A DNA stretch of 64,000 nucleotides, taken from the NCBI GenBank assembly GCA_025175895.1, contig CM045996.1:110659179-110723178 (forward strand), read 5' to 3'. Shown here one piece after another: positions 46,651 to 57,972 of the stretch (position 1 is the first letter of the stretch; every line of letters starts with the position of its first letter). This DNA is from Wurfbainia villosa (lineage: Eukaryota > Streptophyta > Magnoliopsida > Zingiberales > Zingiberaceae). Position numbers and translations under genes: made by a program. The notes beneath the pieces were generated by a model. It had not been told where the DNA came from and made no database searches. It saw only the letters and a program-made list of their open reading frames with translations.

Positions 46651-48560
46651 TGTTGGGTTTCCGGCACCGTGACGAGTGTGTGTTCGAACATATTTTGTAA
46701 ACATGTGAACAGCGGATGGAATAAAATAATATATCTAATTTATTACAACACACACATCACACTCATGCATAGTACAACATGTGTAGACATAACCGTAAAT
46801 TTAAATTTTGCAATAATAGGAAATTTATACTACGTATACCTGACGTATCACGTGTAGCGGGAAAGACATCAACCGGAACGATTCTCGCTAGAATCGTCTC
46901 TATCCGTATCCACGCCGAGTATCTTTGGGATGACTTCACAAAGTCACGAGCCTCGTATTCGTACGGATTACTAGCCTCATGTTGAAGACGATGTGATCGA
47001 AAGAAGATCACGATCCGAATCAAAATTCGGATCCAAAACGAGTCCTCAAAAACTCGCTTCACCGGAGAGGTATTCGTCAACCGTTTGGCGAATCCTTCGT
47101 CCTCCACCTATGAGGATTACCGGAGATCGAATCCCTGGTAAAGAAGGTGTTGTCGGAGCTCCAAATGTCATCCAAACAATGCTCCGACAAGAAAGAAACA
47201 AGCTGTCCAGAAAACTGGACAGCTTTGGTGGAGACCTTGCGCCGGCCAAAAAAGGAAAGCAATATGCTCACCTTGTCGCCGGAGCCAAGGAAGATCACCG
47301 GTGCTCCTCTGGCAACAGCTAGACGTCGGCAAGTGGGGAGGATGGCAGCTTCTTGACGCCGGATGGAGGAGCTTGGGCGGCGGCAAGGAGTTGGGCACCG
47401 ACCACTTGGAGAAGAGGGAGAGGGTGGGCGGCAACTTTAGGGTTGCAAGGATTAGGGCTTAACAAAACCCTTAAGCCCTATTTTATAGAGAACAAATTCT
47501 CTTAATGGTTATCGGATCATAATCAAAATCCCGTTAACCCACTCCATTAATTTAAGTTAAAATAAACCAAACCATGTTGGTCTATTTTAAGTTAAAATGA
47601 ACCGAACCAACTTTGGTTCATTCGTTTAAAACAAACCAAACCCCTTTGGTTTATTCTCCTCCATTGGATTAGAACCAAACCAATTTAGTTCATCCATCAT
47701 GTCTTCATAAGACACGGCCCATCCACACTTCCATTGCGACTAAAACGATTTCATGCTCGCTCCATGTTTGGTCCAACAAAACCTAGTTTCTCTCGGTCTG
47801 AGAATCTCATTCTCAAGCTCGTTTTAAATCCTTCGGATTACGCTCGTTGTGCGTGTGACCAAATAGGTTCTCGGTTTATGTTGGACGTCTATAATTAACC
47901 ATTAATTATAGAACGATCATGAGTGGCACCTAGTAGTACATCATGATCCCCAATTAATTGAAAAGATCAACGGTTGATCCAGAACTATTTCTGAAACCCT
48001 TCAGCAGCTCGAATGAATCGTGTCCCATTCCCTTCACTCATCTTATACCCACTTGGTTCAGGACATGGTCTATAGTGTCAGTCCCCACTAGGTTGACTAC
48101 GTCACACCTAGCCCAAGTATCATTTCCTCGTCCTACGGATTCTAGTTACTGCACATGTATCGAAGAGTACCTTACTCTAAACATGTAATGCTTTGGCCAA
48201 AGACTTTAGTAACAATCCGACGAGAGGCCATGGGTATACATCTTCTCGCAAGGAGTGGTGAATCCTTTATAGGCTATTCAAACACCTTCGATCACTTCGA
48301 CTTATACCCAATCATCCCGGGTCTACATCTCCTTAGAGATGCTTGCTTAAGATGTCAAAGTATAAGTCTTTATGATAAAGATGACTTGAATAGCGCAAGT
48401 CAAAGGAACATCGCACTTAAGTTGCAGTAAGAACTTCATTGACATATCTATATATGCAGAGAACCATATGAAGTCTTACGGCTGGTCACTCCAATGAACT
48501 AGTTACCATAACTAGCATCCATGATTAACTCCGGACATCACAATATCTCCAGCTAGTGAA
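46651..48560 (-). repeat. Family 2 LTR (E), inverted with respect to F
   Basis: Starts TGTTGGGTTTCCGGC and follows LTR1 base by base in the minus-strand sense up to CCAGCTAGTGAA (LTR1 27639). About 298 bp of LTR are then replaced by 48561-49602, and the last 17 bases of the LTR appear at 49603-49619. Hairpin at 47200-47225. It directly precedes the plus-strand internal region of F, which is the wrong orientation for a 5' LTR. Confidence 0.88.
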
Positions 48561-49602
48561 AGATTGATCATTTGGGGTATTACTTTAGGTTACCCTATTT
48601 GTTGATATATTGAGAAATACTGGTACTTTATAGGTATCTATGACTAAAACATTCTTAGATAGGATTAGAAGGGTTTCTATTTTCAGATCATGTGGATTGG
48701 TTGTTTCTCTACCGTCGGGTGAGATGTTGACCAATAACCAAGAAGTCAAGGTATGCCCTTAGACTTGGATAGACATACCTTTACTATAGACATATCCTTA
48801 CGGATAGTTAAATTGTTGAAATGATGGTATAATATGCCTCTCAGATGTGCGTATAATCCAAGAGTATTCAGATGAACTCCTAGGCTTGCCATTGCATAGG
48901 CAAGTGGAGTATGTGATCGGAGTGATTTCGGGAATAATTTCGATACTGAAGACCTCATACCGAGAGAAAATTTTTGATGATTACTTTACCAATTGAGGTA
49001 ATGATATTTTAGGGCCAAATGTTCTTACTTATGGTGCGTTGGCTGAGGGATGGTGTAAAGCCCTTATAGTAATTGAAGCTCGTGATTTACACAATGCAAT
49101 GTCATTTGCTAGTTGTGAGCCTAATCAGGTTGTTTATGATACCCTCATGGATCGGTTTTGCAAAGTTGGCAAGGTTGATGATGCACAGGAGGTATTTGTT
49201 AGAATAAAGATTTTACTAGACGATAATTTTATTGGTATCAGTGTGGCTAAACACTATAGAAATTAGAAGAACGTAACTTGCGAATTTAGGAGTTGTTAGA
49301 TGGGAGATTTATTTGTTCCAATGCTTCTTCTCGAGAAGATCGGAACTCTTGGTTAAAAGGGAGACATACCTTTGAGATTATGCATCGATTATCGATGATG
49401 AGTGCAGTAGTTGTTGAAAATGAATATCCTTCATCGTGGATAGACTATCTATTTAGATCTGCTAAAGGACACCTGTGTATACTCTAGGGTTGATTTATGA
49501 TTGGAGTGTTGATATTATAGTGACTTGGTGTCATACAATTATCATTGTCGGTGTGATGATTGAGGTTTGGGCGTCATAATAGCCACTCTATTATTCTTGC
49601 CG
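48561..49602 (+). pseudogene. Gypsy reverse transcriptase fragment inside LTR E
   Basis: Two plus-strand pieces carry Ty3/gypsy RT landmarks. At 48871-48968 the frame reads DELLGLPLHRQVEYVIGV and ends KTSYRE, matching the block before the RT core. At 49263-49500 it reads ELLDGRFI, then PLRLCIDYR (49369-49395), then a decayed EYP...YLFRSAKG. Between them, where only a few residues are expected, lies a PPR fragment. 48561-48870 has no clear match. There are several stops. It replaces about 298 bp of the LTR, so it did not enter by a simple insertion. Confidence 0.6.
49012..49216 (+). pseudogene. Captured fragment of a PPR protein gene
   Basis: The frame reads GPNVLTYGALAEGWCKA and, 35 residues later, EPNQVVYDTLMDRFCKVGKV followed by DDAQEVFVRI. 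These are two successive P-type pentatricopeptide repeats; the family binds organelle RNA in a 35-residue repeat pattern. The fragment is open across both repeats and continues to a stop at 49264-49266. It has no start and no targeting peptide. It splits gypsy RT sequence in two, so the order was: PPR piece captured in a gypsy copy, then that sequence joined into LTR E. It cannot make a working protein here. Confidence 0.75.
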
Positions 49603-49619
49603 CTCATATATTACTAACA
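49603..49619 (-). repeat. Terminal 17 bp of the inverted family 2 LTR
   Basis: CTCATATATTACTAACA, identical to the U3 end of LTR1 (27938-27954). It sits directly against the F leader. Confidence 0.7.
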
Positions 49620-49639
49620 TTGCTCACATCATGTTTCAA

Positions 49640-50769
49640 CATAATCATAAAATTATTTTGTGATAGTTATAATTGTATTTTTGGAAATTTTCTACTTTTG
49701 GAAAGTTTAGAAATAATTATTGAAATTTTATTTAGTAAAGAAATTCAAATTGGAAATTTTCTAATGTGATTAGGAAATTACAATTTAGAAAATTTGTTTC
49801 CTAAATTAAATTTGATTTTCCTTAATTAATATTTTCCATAAATAGAATATGTGATTAAATTTAGAAATTTATTTCCTAATTTAATTGGGATTTGATTTGG
49901 GAAATCAAATTGCAAATACATTTTATTTCCAAAAATTAATTATGACAATATGGAAACTATTTGTACATGCATAATTATATATCATGTAATTGCATTAGAT
50001 ACATATCATTATGTCATGCGTGTCGTGACATGTAGATGTATGTCATGTGTGTCATGCAATATAGATAATAGTTATTTGCATGCAAAGAGGATGAGACCTT
50101 AAATCCTTTATACAATATTAAAGTCTACACCTTCCATTAATATGGTTAGAACCAGAGTTCCATTTCTTGTTTGGGTTGTTGGACTCTCTCCAAGCCCGAC
50201 TTTAACCTGAACATGTTCAAACCATTGGAATAGTTTATTACTAATATGGTAAGAGTCAAAGGTCAATCGTTAGTTTGGGTTGTTGGACTCTCTCCAAGCC
50301 TGGCTAATTGGTTGAATGCGCTCTAACCATATTAAAACTATTTCACGATTAATCGGTCAGCTTTAACTTGGAGCATCGATTTGTTGGACTCTCTCCAAGG
50401 TCGATGTGAAGGGAGGTGAAGTTGGGTGCTATGCATATGATGCATACTTATTAATGAGTTAACAACCCGATGTATGTCTAAACATTCAATTAGTTGATAG
50501 CACATTTTGATAGTTTCATATATGTGATATGCAATTAGTATATTTGATACCTACCATCGTAGCTAAGAGCGGCTTATTGGACTCTCTCCAAGGTCGTTCT
50601 TATCTATGTTGGATATCAACCCATTCGGAGATGGACCTACGATCTCTTGAATTGATTTTGAGGGTTTTGATTTTGAAAAATGAATGGGATTTGTAAATGT
50701 ATGTTGATGCATTTTAAAATCATTTTCTCATATATGCTCGATTTGTATTTCTAGGTTAATCGTTTGATC
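49640..50769 (+). other. F leader with four-hairpin array
   Basis: TTGGACTCTCTCCAA occurs at 50179-50193, 50283-50297, 50384-50398 and 50577-50591. Outer stems: GGG/CCC, TTAG/CTAA, CATCGA/TCGATG and AAGAGCGGC (50565-50573)/GTCGTTCTT (50593-50601). The last pair differs from the D1 pair at matched positions yet still pairs. AT-rich repeats lie at 49660-49940. The frame at 49560-49769 is not conserved. Confidence 0.8.
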
Positions 50770-50772
50770 ATG

Positions 50773-51420
50773 ATGTCTTTAATTTGTGCTCTATTTTGGA
50801 TTCGAATAAATTGACTAGGTCGAACTTCTTGGACTGGCTTAGAAACTTGAGAACTATTCTCAAGGCTGAAAAGCTTGAGTATGTCCTTGAAGCGCCTCTT
50901 CCCGCTCGTCCTAGTGATGACGCAACTTTGGACCAATTGTTTGCCCATCATAAACATGTGAGTGATTCTGAACTAGTGAGTTGTTCATGATAGTCGTGAA
51001 GGTACCCGAGCTACGGAAGTAGCATGAGCATATGAATGCTCATACCATAGTCTTTCATCTTTATGTGTTGTTTGATGAGCAAGTGAGATCCGAAAGGTTC
51101 GAAGTCTCCAAGCTCCTCTTCACCTCTGAGATGCAAGAAGATTCATCTGTGGTACTGCTCAACATGCTGAAGACTGTGGAGCCTTCTATGAAGCATGAGC
51201 AGGGGACAGTGATGTTAGTTGATTCCTTGAAGAAAGGTTCTAAGAGGAAATCAAAGGAACAACGCAAGGGCAAGAAGAAGAAAAGGGATAAAAAGACGGA
51301 ACCAGCTCAAAAGGGCACTTGCCATCATTGTGGCAAGAAATACCTTTGGCGAAGAAACTGCAAGATTTATCTTGAGTCCGTGAAGAAGAAGAAGGCATTC
51401 AATGCCCCATCCTCTTTAGG
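50773..51420 (+). pseudogene. F gag with zinc knuckle, frameshifted
   Basis: ATG at 50773 with a 1-nt loss in codon 4, after which the true frame is read from 50784 (ILDSNKL, ARPSDDATLDQLFAHHKH) until a stop near 50988. It resumes at 51032 with RSERFEVSKLLFTSEM and a very basic linker (KGKKKKRDKK). The knuckle at 51320-51361 reads CHHCGKKYLWRRNC: its His is replaced by Leu, so zinc binding would be impaired. Unlike D1 and D2 the second Cys is kept. Confidence 0.88.
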
Positions 51421-54400
51421 TATCTTCGTTATTGATTATCATTCTATTTACTTTGACACTTGGGTATTGGATATTGGGTGTGACTCACATATATGTAATG
51501 ACATACAGGGGATAAGGAATAGAAGGAGACTCATTAAGGGAGAATCAAATTTGCAAGTTGAAATGGAGCAAAGGTTGTTACACTCGCCATCGGAACGTAT
51601 TTGTTGAAACTCCCTACAGGACTTGTCTTAGAACTGGATAATTGCTTTTATGTTCCTTTGTTGATAAAGAACATCATTTCTATTTCTTGTTTAAATAGAA
51701 ATGTGTATCATTTAACTTTTAGTAACAATTGTTGTTACATAACTTTGAATGACATTTTTTATGGGACTGGAACTTTAAGTAATGGTATTTATATGTTGGA
51801 CATATTCAGTGACATTTTCAATATCGAAGCGAGCAACAAGTGTGCTCGAAAAGATAATCAATTAGACTCCTATATGTGGCATTATCGTCTTGACCATGTG
51901 AGCAAGAAATGCATGTTAGAATTACACCGATGTGAAGTTTTGGAATAGTTTGAATTAGATTCATACAATACATGTGAATCTTTCTTAAAGGGCAAGATGA
52001 CCAAGTTATCTTTTACTGGAAAAGGTGAACCGGTGGGAGAGTTGCTTGGTCTAATACATACTGATGTATGAGGACCTATGTCAACTCAAGCTCTAGGAAG
52101 CTAAAGCTACTTCATTACCTTCTCCGATGATCACTCACGGTTTGGGTATGTGTTCTTGATGAAACACAAGTCTGAAGCCTTAGAAAGTTTCAAAGTATTC
52201 AGAAATGAAGTAGAGAAACAACTTGGCAAGAGTATTAAAATACTTTGATCAGATCGAGGTGGTGAATACTTGAGTCAAGAGTTTCTAGATTATCTGAGGG
52301 ACAATGGTATATTATCTCAATGGACTCCACCGTATACACCACAGCTTAATGGTGTATCTGAGTGGTGAAACCGGACCTTGTTGGACATGGTTAGGTCGAT
52401 GAAGAATCGCGCGAATCTTCCCAAGTCCTTTTGGGGCTATGCACTTCAGACAACTATTTACTTGCTAAATAGAGTCCCGACCAAGGTAGTCTCTACTACT
52501 CCATATGAGATATGGGCTAGTAAGAAACCTCATTTATCTTACTTGAAGATATGGGATTGTCCTGCTTATGTGAAGCGGACTGTGTCAGGCAAATTGGATG
52601 CTAAATATGATAAATGTCTATTTATTTGATACCCTAAGGAAACGAGGGGTTACCAATTCTATCATCCCTTGGAACAAAAGGTATTTGTTTCAAGGAATGT
52701 TGTGTTTCTAAAGAAAGAGTTTCTCTTGCAAGAAAATAGTGGGAGTGCCGTTGAACTTGAGGAGGTTCAAGAGACTCCAATAGACATTGAGGAGATACCT
52801 AGTCAAGCAACTCAACCGATAACTCATAGTGATGAGACATCGGCTGAACCTATTGTGACACCACATCTTTGTAGATCTGGTAGGACACGCAACATTCCTA
52901 ACAGATATGGATTTCTCGTAATTGAATCAAACGACGTGTTACTCATTGACGATAAGGAGCCTACCAATTATGAAAAAGTTTTGAAAAGTTCAGAAAGGGA
53001 CAAATGACTTGAAGCCATGAAGTCAAAAATGAATTCCATGTATGAAAATCAAGTTTGGAACTTGGTAGACCCACTCGAAGGCATAACGCCTATAGGGTGC
53101 AAGTGGGTTTTCAAGAAGAAAACCGACATGGATGATAATGTTATTACCTATAAAGCTAGATTAGTGGCAAAAGGCTATCGTCAAAGACAAGGTGTTGACT
53201 ATGACAAAACCTTTTTACCAGTAGTTATACTTAAATCCATTCAGATACTCCTTGCCATATCAGCTCATTTTGATTATGAGATATGATAGATGGACGTGAA
53301 AATAACTTTCCTTAACGAAAACCTATTTGACGATGTATTTATTATATAAACTGAGGGTTTCATATCGGTTGATAAAATCAAGGTATGCAAGCTTCGACGG
53401 TCCATTTATGGACTGAAGCAAGCATCCAGGAGCTGGAATATCCATTTTGATGAGACAATCAAAAGGTTTGATTTCTCATAAAATCCAGACGAACCCTGTG
53501 TGTACAAGAAGGTTAGTGGGAGTGCAGTCGTGTTCCTAGTGTTGTATGTCGATGACATATTACTTATAGGAAACGATATATTTATTTTGCAGTCAGTTAA
53601 AATTTGGTTATCCAAAACATTCTCCATGAAAGACCTGGGAGAAGTGACCTACATCCTCGAGATTAAGATCTATAGAGATAGATCGAAACGGTTGCTTGGT
53701 CTTTCACAGTCTACATATATAGACCGAGTCCTAAAGAGGTTTAGCATGCCGAAATCCAAGAAAGATTTCCTTCCCATCAGGCATGGGATACACCTTTCGA
53801 AGTCTATGTGTCCACGCACAGAAGACAAGAGGATTTGCATGGATCAGATTCCCTATGCATCTACAATAGGATCTATCATGTATGTTATGTTATGTACAAG
53901 GCCCGATGTATCTTATGCTCTAAGTGTCACGAGCAGATATCAGTCTGATCTAGGAATGGATCATTAGGTGACTGTTAAGATAATCCTTAAGTACTTAAGA
54001 AGAACTAAGGATGTGTTCCTAATATATGGAGAGGGTGATATGGTAATATGCGGGTATACGGATGTCAGCTTCCAGATAGACAAGGATGATTCCAGGTCTC
54101 AATCTGGTTATGTATTTACCTTAAATAGAGGCACAATAAGCTAAAAAAGTTCCAAGCAAGATACTATAGCAGATTTTGCCACTGAGGAAGAATACATTGT
54201 AGCTTCGGAAGCAGTAAAGGAAGCGGTTTGGATCAAGAAGTTCATCTCTAAACTTGATGTGGTCTCATAAACGATCCAAACATATACTTCGCCACTATCA
54301 TTTGATCAGAGAGATCATAAGTAGGAAGGAAATACAAATCGAGAAGATTCCCACTAAAAGGAACTTAGCGGATCCTTTAACTAAGGCCTTACCTCAAAGT

Positions 54401-54457
54401 AAATTTGAGGGTCTTGTTAGAGCTTATGATATTGGATACTGTGGCAATTGGCATTAG
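51421..54457 (+). pseudogene. F protease-integrase-RT-RNase H, disrupted
   Basis: Protease has DTWVLDIGCDSHICND, with the catalytic DTG changed to DIG. Pre-integrase (51601-51948) and integrase follow, with DDHSRFGYVF and SDRGGEYLSQEF and several stops at 52060-52370. RT: TNYEKVLKSSERDK at 52965-53007, VWNLVDPLEGITPIGCKW, and YVDD at 53545-53556. RNase H has GYTDV and a damaged ADFATEEEYI. The YCDN block is missing at 54262-54275, exactly as in D1 and D2. C-terminus NLADPLTKALPQSKFEG, stop at 54455-54457. Confidence 0.9.
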
Positions 54458-54458
54458 G

Positions 54459-54471
54459 CCAAGTGGGAGCA
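54459..54471 (+). other. Polypurine tract of F
   Basis: CCAAGTGGGAGCA, directly before TGTTAGTGATATATGAG, the 3' LTR start. Confidence 0.88.
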
Positions 54472-55314
54472 TGTTAGTGATATATGAGAAATGTCCTAAG
54501 GCAATTTCCTTATGGTTGTACCATTTATTTGATAAATGAATATTCACTATTTGAGTATACATTTTCCTCTGTATTTGATTAGATCTTAAACTCATTTGCT
54601 TAATGTCCGCAATACGATTCACCGCATAGAGAATTTGTGATTGGATCACAACTAGTGAGTATCTCTACATGTGTAATTGTGATGTATTGGAATTATCCCT
54701 AGTTGATGAATTGATGTATTCAGACACCATCAATTCTGTTGAGACTAGCACGAGTTATACTCCTTGGTTTATCCAAGTAGTTGTTCCTCACTGGTTGGAG
54801 ACATTGGTGTTAGGACCTTTGTAACGCTAGAGGGGGGGTGATTAGCGTCAATGGAATTCAATCGCGGTTGTGTCTACAAATTTGTTAGCGCAGCGGAATA
54901 TAGATAATACAATAACAATAATGAAAACACAACACGCTAACACGAGTATATAACGTGGTTCGGAACCGCACGGTTCCTACTCCACGGATCGGGCTCAAAT
55001 GAGCCCTAGCGATGCCAATCACACACCACTATCAAATAACTCCTTCTCGGAACAATCCGGAGGTGGAGAAACCTCGTACAATATGATTACAACAATAATC
55101 AAATGAATACAAGCAATATAGTGAAATACAAAGCAATACAAGTAAAGGAAACACTTTACAAATGCTCTTTGAATGCTTGATCACTTGGTTGATCGAGTAG
55201 CACTTGGAGACCCTGAATTGCAGCAGCAACTCGCCCCAAATCGCCTCAAAGAACCATACCTTTTTCTTCCACCACGAGCTCCATATATAGCTTCAACCTG
55301 TGCTGGAAAAAGTT

Positions 55315-55444
55315 GATCAGTCGACTGATCGAGACCATCAGTCGACTGATGCCACTGTTGTCGTGAGACAACGGCTAGTTCCACGTTGGATAAGTCCAAC
55401 GGAACTACCATCAGTCGACTGATTGTGACCATCAGTCGACTGAT
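55315..55444. repeat. Cluster of perfect palindromes in solo LTR H
   Basis: GATCAGTCGACTGATC at 55315-55330, then ATCAGTCGACTGAT at 55337-55350, 55410-55423 and 55431-55444. The copies come in two pairs, each with starts 21-22 bp apart. Related CAGTCGACTG copies follow at 55560-55645. Confidence 0.85.
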
Positions 55445-55844
55445 GGAGTCCTCACTCGACCAGTCGAGTCTCGACTCCATTCTGTGGCCGAATTCTCGAG
55501 CACCGCCGACCGATCGACGATCGACCGATCGCTCGAGCCATCGATCATCCAACCTATGGCAGTCGACTGCTAGGCCATAACCCGCAGTCAAACCCTAGTT
55601 GACTTGGTCCAGTCGACTGCCACATGGCACCAGTCGACTGGCACACCTCAAACATGAGGTTTTAACTCAAGTATGGTTCCCCCATACTTGCTAGACCACC
55701 CTTAGCCTAGACCTAAGCCTTCTAGTCACCTCCATCAGCCTCACGCCTCTCGGATCCCTCCAAGTCATCCATGACTTGTTCATCCATCGCGCTAGCCTTC
55801 CGGTGCTTCCGTCGGCTATGTCATGCTAACGGTGTCTACACCGC

Positions 55845-56160
55845 CAAGGCACATTGGACTTACGCCGCCAAGACTCCGCTTGGACTTTACGCCGCCAACC
55901 ATTGGACTTATGCTGCCAAGACTACCGCTTGGACTTTACGCCGCCAATATCAATCCCCTTGGACTTCAAATGCCAACCCATGTTGGACTTTCCATGCCAA
56001 GACCATGCTTGGACTTCTCAAATGCCAAGACCATGCTTGGACTTTCCCTTGCCAACCCATGTTGGACTTTACATTGCCAAGACCCATTCTTGGACTTTTC
56101 CCAATGCCAAGTGTCCCACTTGGACTTTCCATGCCAAGTACTCAAGACTTGGACTTTACC
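55845..56160 (-). repeat. Tandem repeat in solo LTR H
   Basis: About ten units of 25-40 bp built on CTTGGACTTTnnnnnGCCAA (TACGCCGCCAA or CATGCCAA variants). The two halves use different spacers, so the array has two subtypes. Confidence 0.8.
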
Positions 56161-57972
56161 AAATGACAATTACATTGTCATATGTTTTTGTCGAAACATC
56201 AAAACACATCAAAACATCACTCGAGCCAAACTCGAGTCCTGGTCAATCATGACCTGGGCCGATTGCACCAACAATTGGGATGTCCGGAGTTAATCGTGGA
56301 TGCTAGTTATGGTAACTAGTTCATTGGAGTGACAAGTTGTAAGACTTCATATGGTTCTCTACATATATGGATATGTCAATAAAGTTCTTACTGCATCTTA
56401 AGTGTGTTGTTCCTTCGACTTGCGATATTCAAGTCATCTTGGTCATGTAGACTTATGCTTTGACATCTTAACAAACATCTCTGAGGAGATGTGGTCCCGG
56501 GATGATTGGGTATAAGTCAAAGTGGGTAAAGGTGTTTGAATAGCCTATAGAGGACTCACCACTCCTTGCGAGGAGATGTATATCATATGGCCTCTCGTCG
56601 GATTGTTACTAAAGTCTTTGGCCAAAGTATTAAATGTTTAGAGTATGGTACTCTTGGATACTTATGTAGTAACTAGAATCCATAGGACGAGGAAGTAATA
56701 CTTGGGCTAGGTGTGACGTAGTCAACCTAGTGGGGACTGACATGATAGACCATATCCTTAACCAAGAGGGTATAAGATGAGTGAAGGGAATGGGGCATGT
56801 TTCACTGTAGCTGCTGAAGGGTTTCAGAAGCATTCTGAGATCAATCATTGATTTTCTAGTTAATTGGGGATCATGATGTACTACTAGGTGTCACTCATGA
56901 TTGTTCTATAATTAATGGTTAATTATAGATGACCAACATAAATCGGGAACCTATTTGGTCACACGCATTACGAGTGTTATCCGAAGGATTTAAAACGAGC
57001 TTGAGAATAGGTTTCTCAGATCGAGAGAGACTTGGTTTGTTTGGAGCAAACAAGGAGCGAGCATGAAATTATTTCAGTTGCAATGGAAGCATGGATGGGT
57101 CGAGTCTTGTGAAGACATGATGGATGAACCAAATCGGTTTGGTTCTAATCCAATGGTAGAAAATAAACCAAAGGGGTTTCATTTGTTTTTAACGAATGGA
57201 TCGAAATTGTTTCAGTTTGTTTTAACTTAAAATAGACCAACGCGGTTTGGTTTATTTTAACTTAAGTTAATGGAGCGGGTTAATAGGTTTTGGTTGGAAA
57301 CCAATAACCCTTTAAGAAAAGGTTTCTTAAGAAAAGGTTTTAGAGAAAAGGTCTTGAGAAAAAGTCTCTTAATGGATAAGAGATATGTTCTCTATAAAAA
57401 CATTGCTTAAGGGTTTTTGTTTTTAAGAGAATTGGTTCAAGGTTTTGGAAACCCTAGCTGTTTTTATCTTCTCCTCCCTTATTATTGCTGCCCAACCCTA
57501 GGAGAGGTGTGGTTGCCGCCCAAGCTCATTGTGTTGCCGCCCATTGGAATTGCTGCTTCTCTTCCTTGCCGTCGACCATCCACCAGTCATCGGTAACTCC
57601 TTCGGCCATCTCTTCCACCTAAACAAGTTGTCCAGTTTTGGACAGCTTATTCTTCTCTTTGCGGAGAGGTCATTTGGTCGACGTTTTGTGCTCTGACAGT
57701 GACCTACTTGTCGGGGATTGGATCTTCGGCAATCCTCATAGGTGGAGGGTTAAAGGTTCGTCAATTGGTTGACGAAAACTGCTTCCAAGAAGCGAGTTCG
57801 TGGAACTCGATTTTTGGATCCGAATTTGATTCGGATTGTGATCGTCTCTCAGATCACAACGACTTCAATGCGAAGCTAGCACCTCTCATGAAGTCGAGGC
57901 TTTTGGCTTTGTGATGCTATCCCGACGATACTCGGCGTGGATACGAATAGAGGCAAAACTCACGAGGGTCAC

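Larger units (their letters stand above)
54808..56273 (-). mobile_element. Solo LTR H, SIRE-like
   Basis: 1466 bp with plus-strand ends TGTTAGGACC and GCACCAACA, and target duplication ATTGG at 54803-54807 and 56274-56278. In minus sense it starts TGTTGGTGCA, as G does, and ends with a CACCCCCCCTCTAGCG block near its terminus, again as in G. It is therefore a solo LTR of a G-related family, left by recombination between two LTRs. Overlapping plus-strand frames at 55771-56293 only translate its tandem repeats. Confidence 0.88.

Noticed and set aside
55771..56293. Three overlapping open frames of 131-156 residues
   Set aside because: They translate a tandem repeat in three phases and lie inside a solo LTR.
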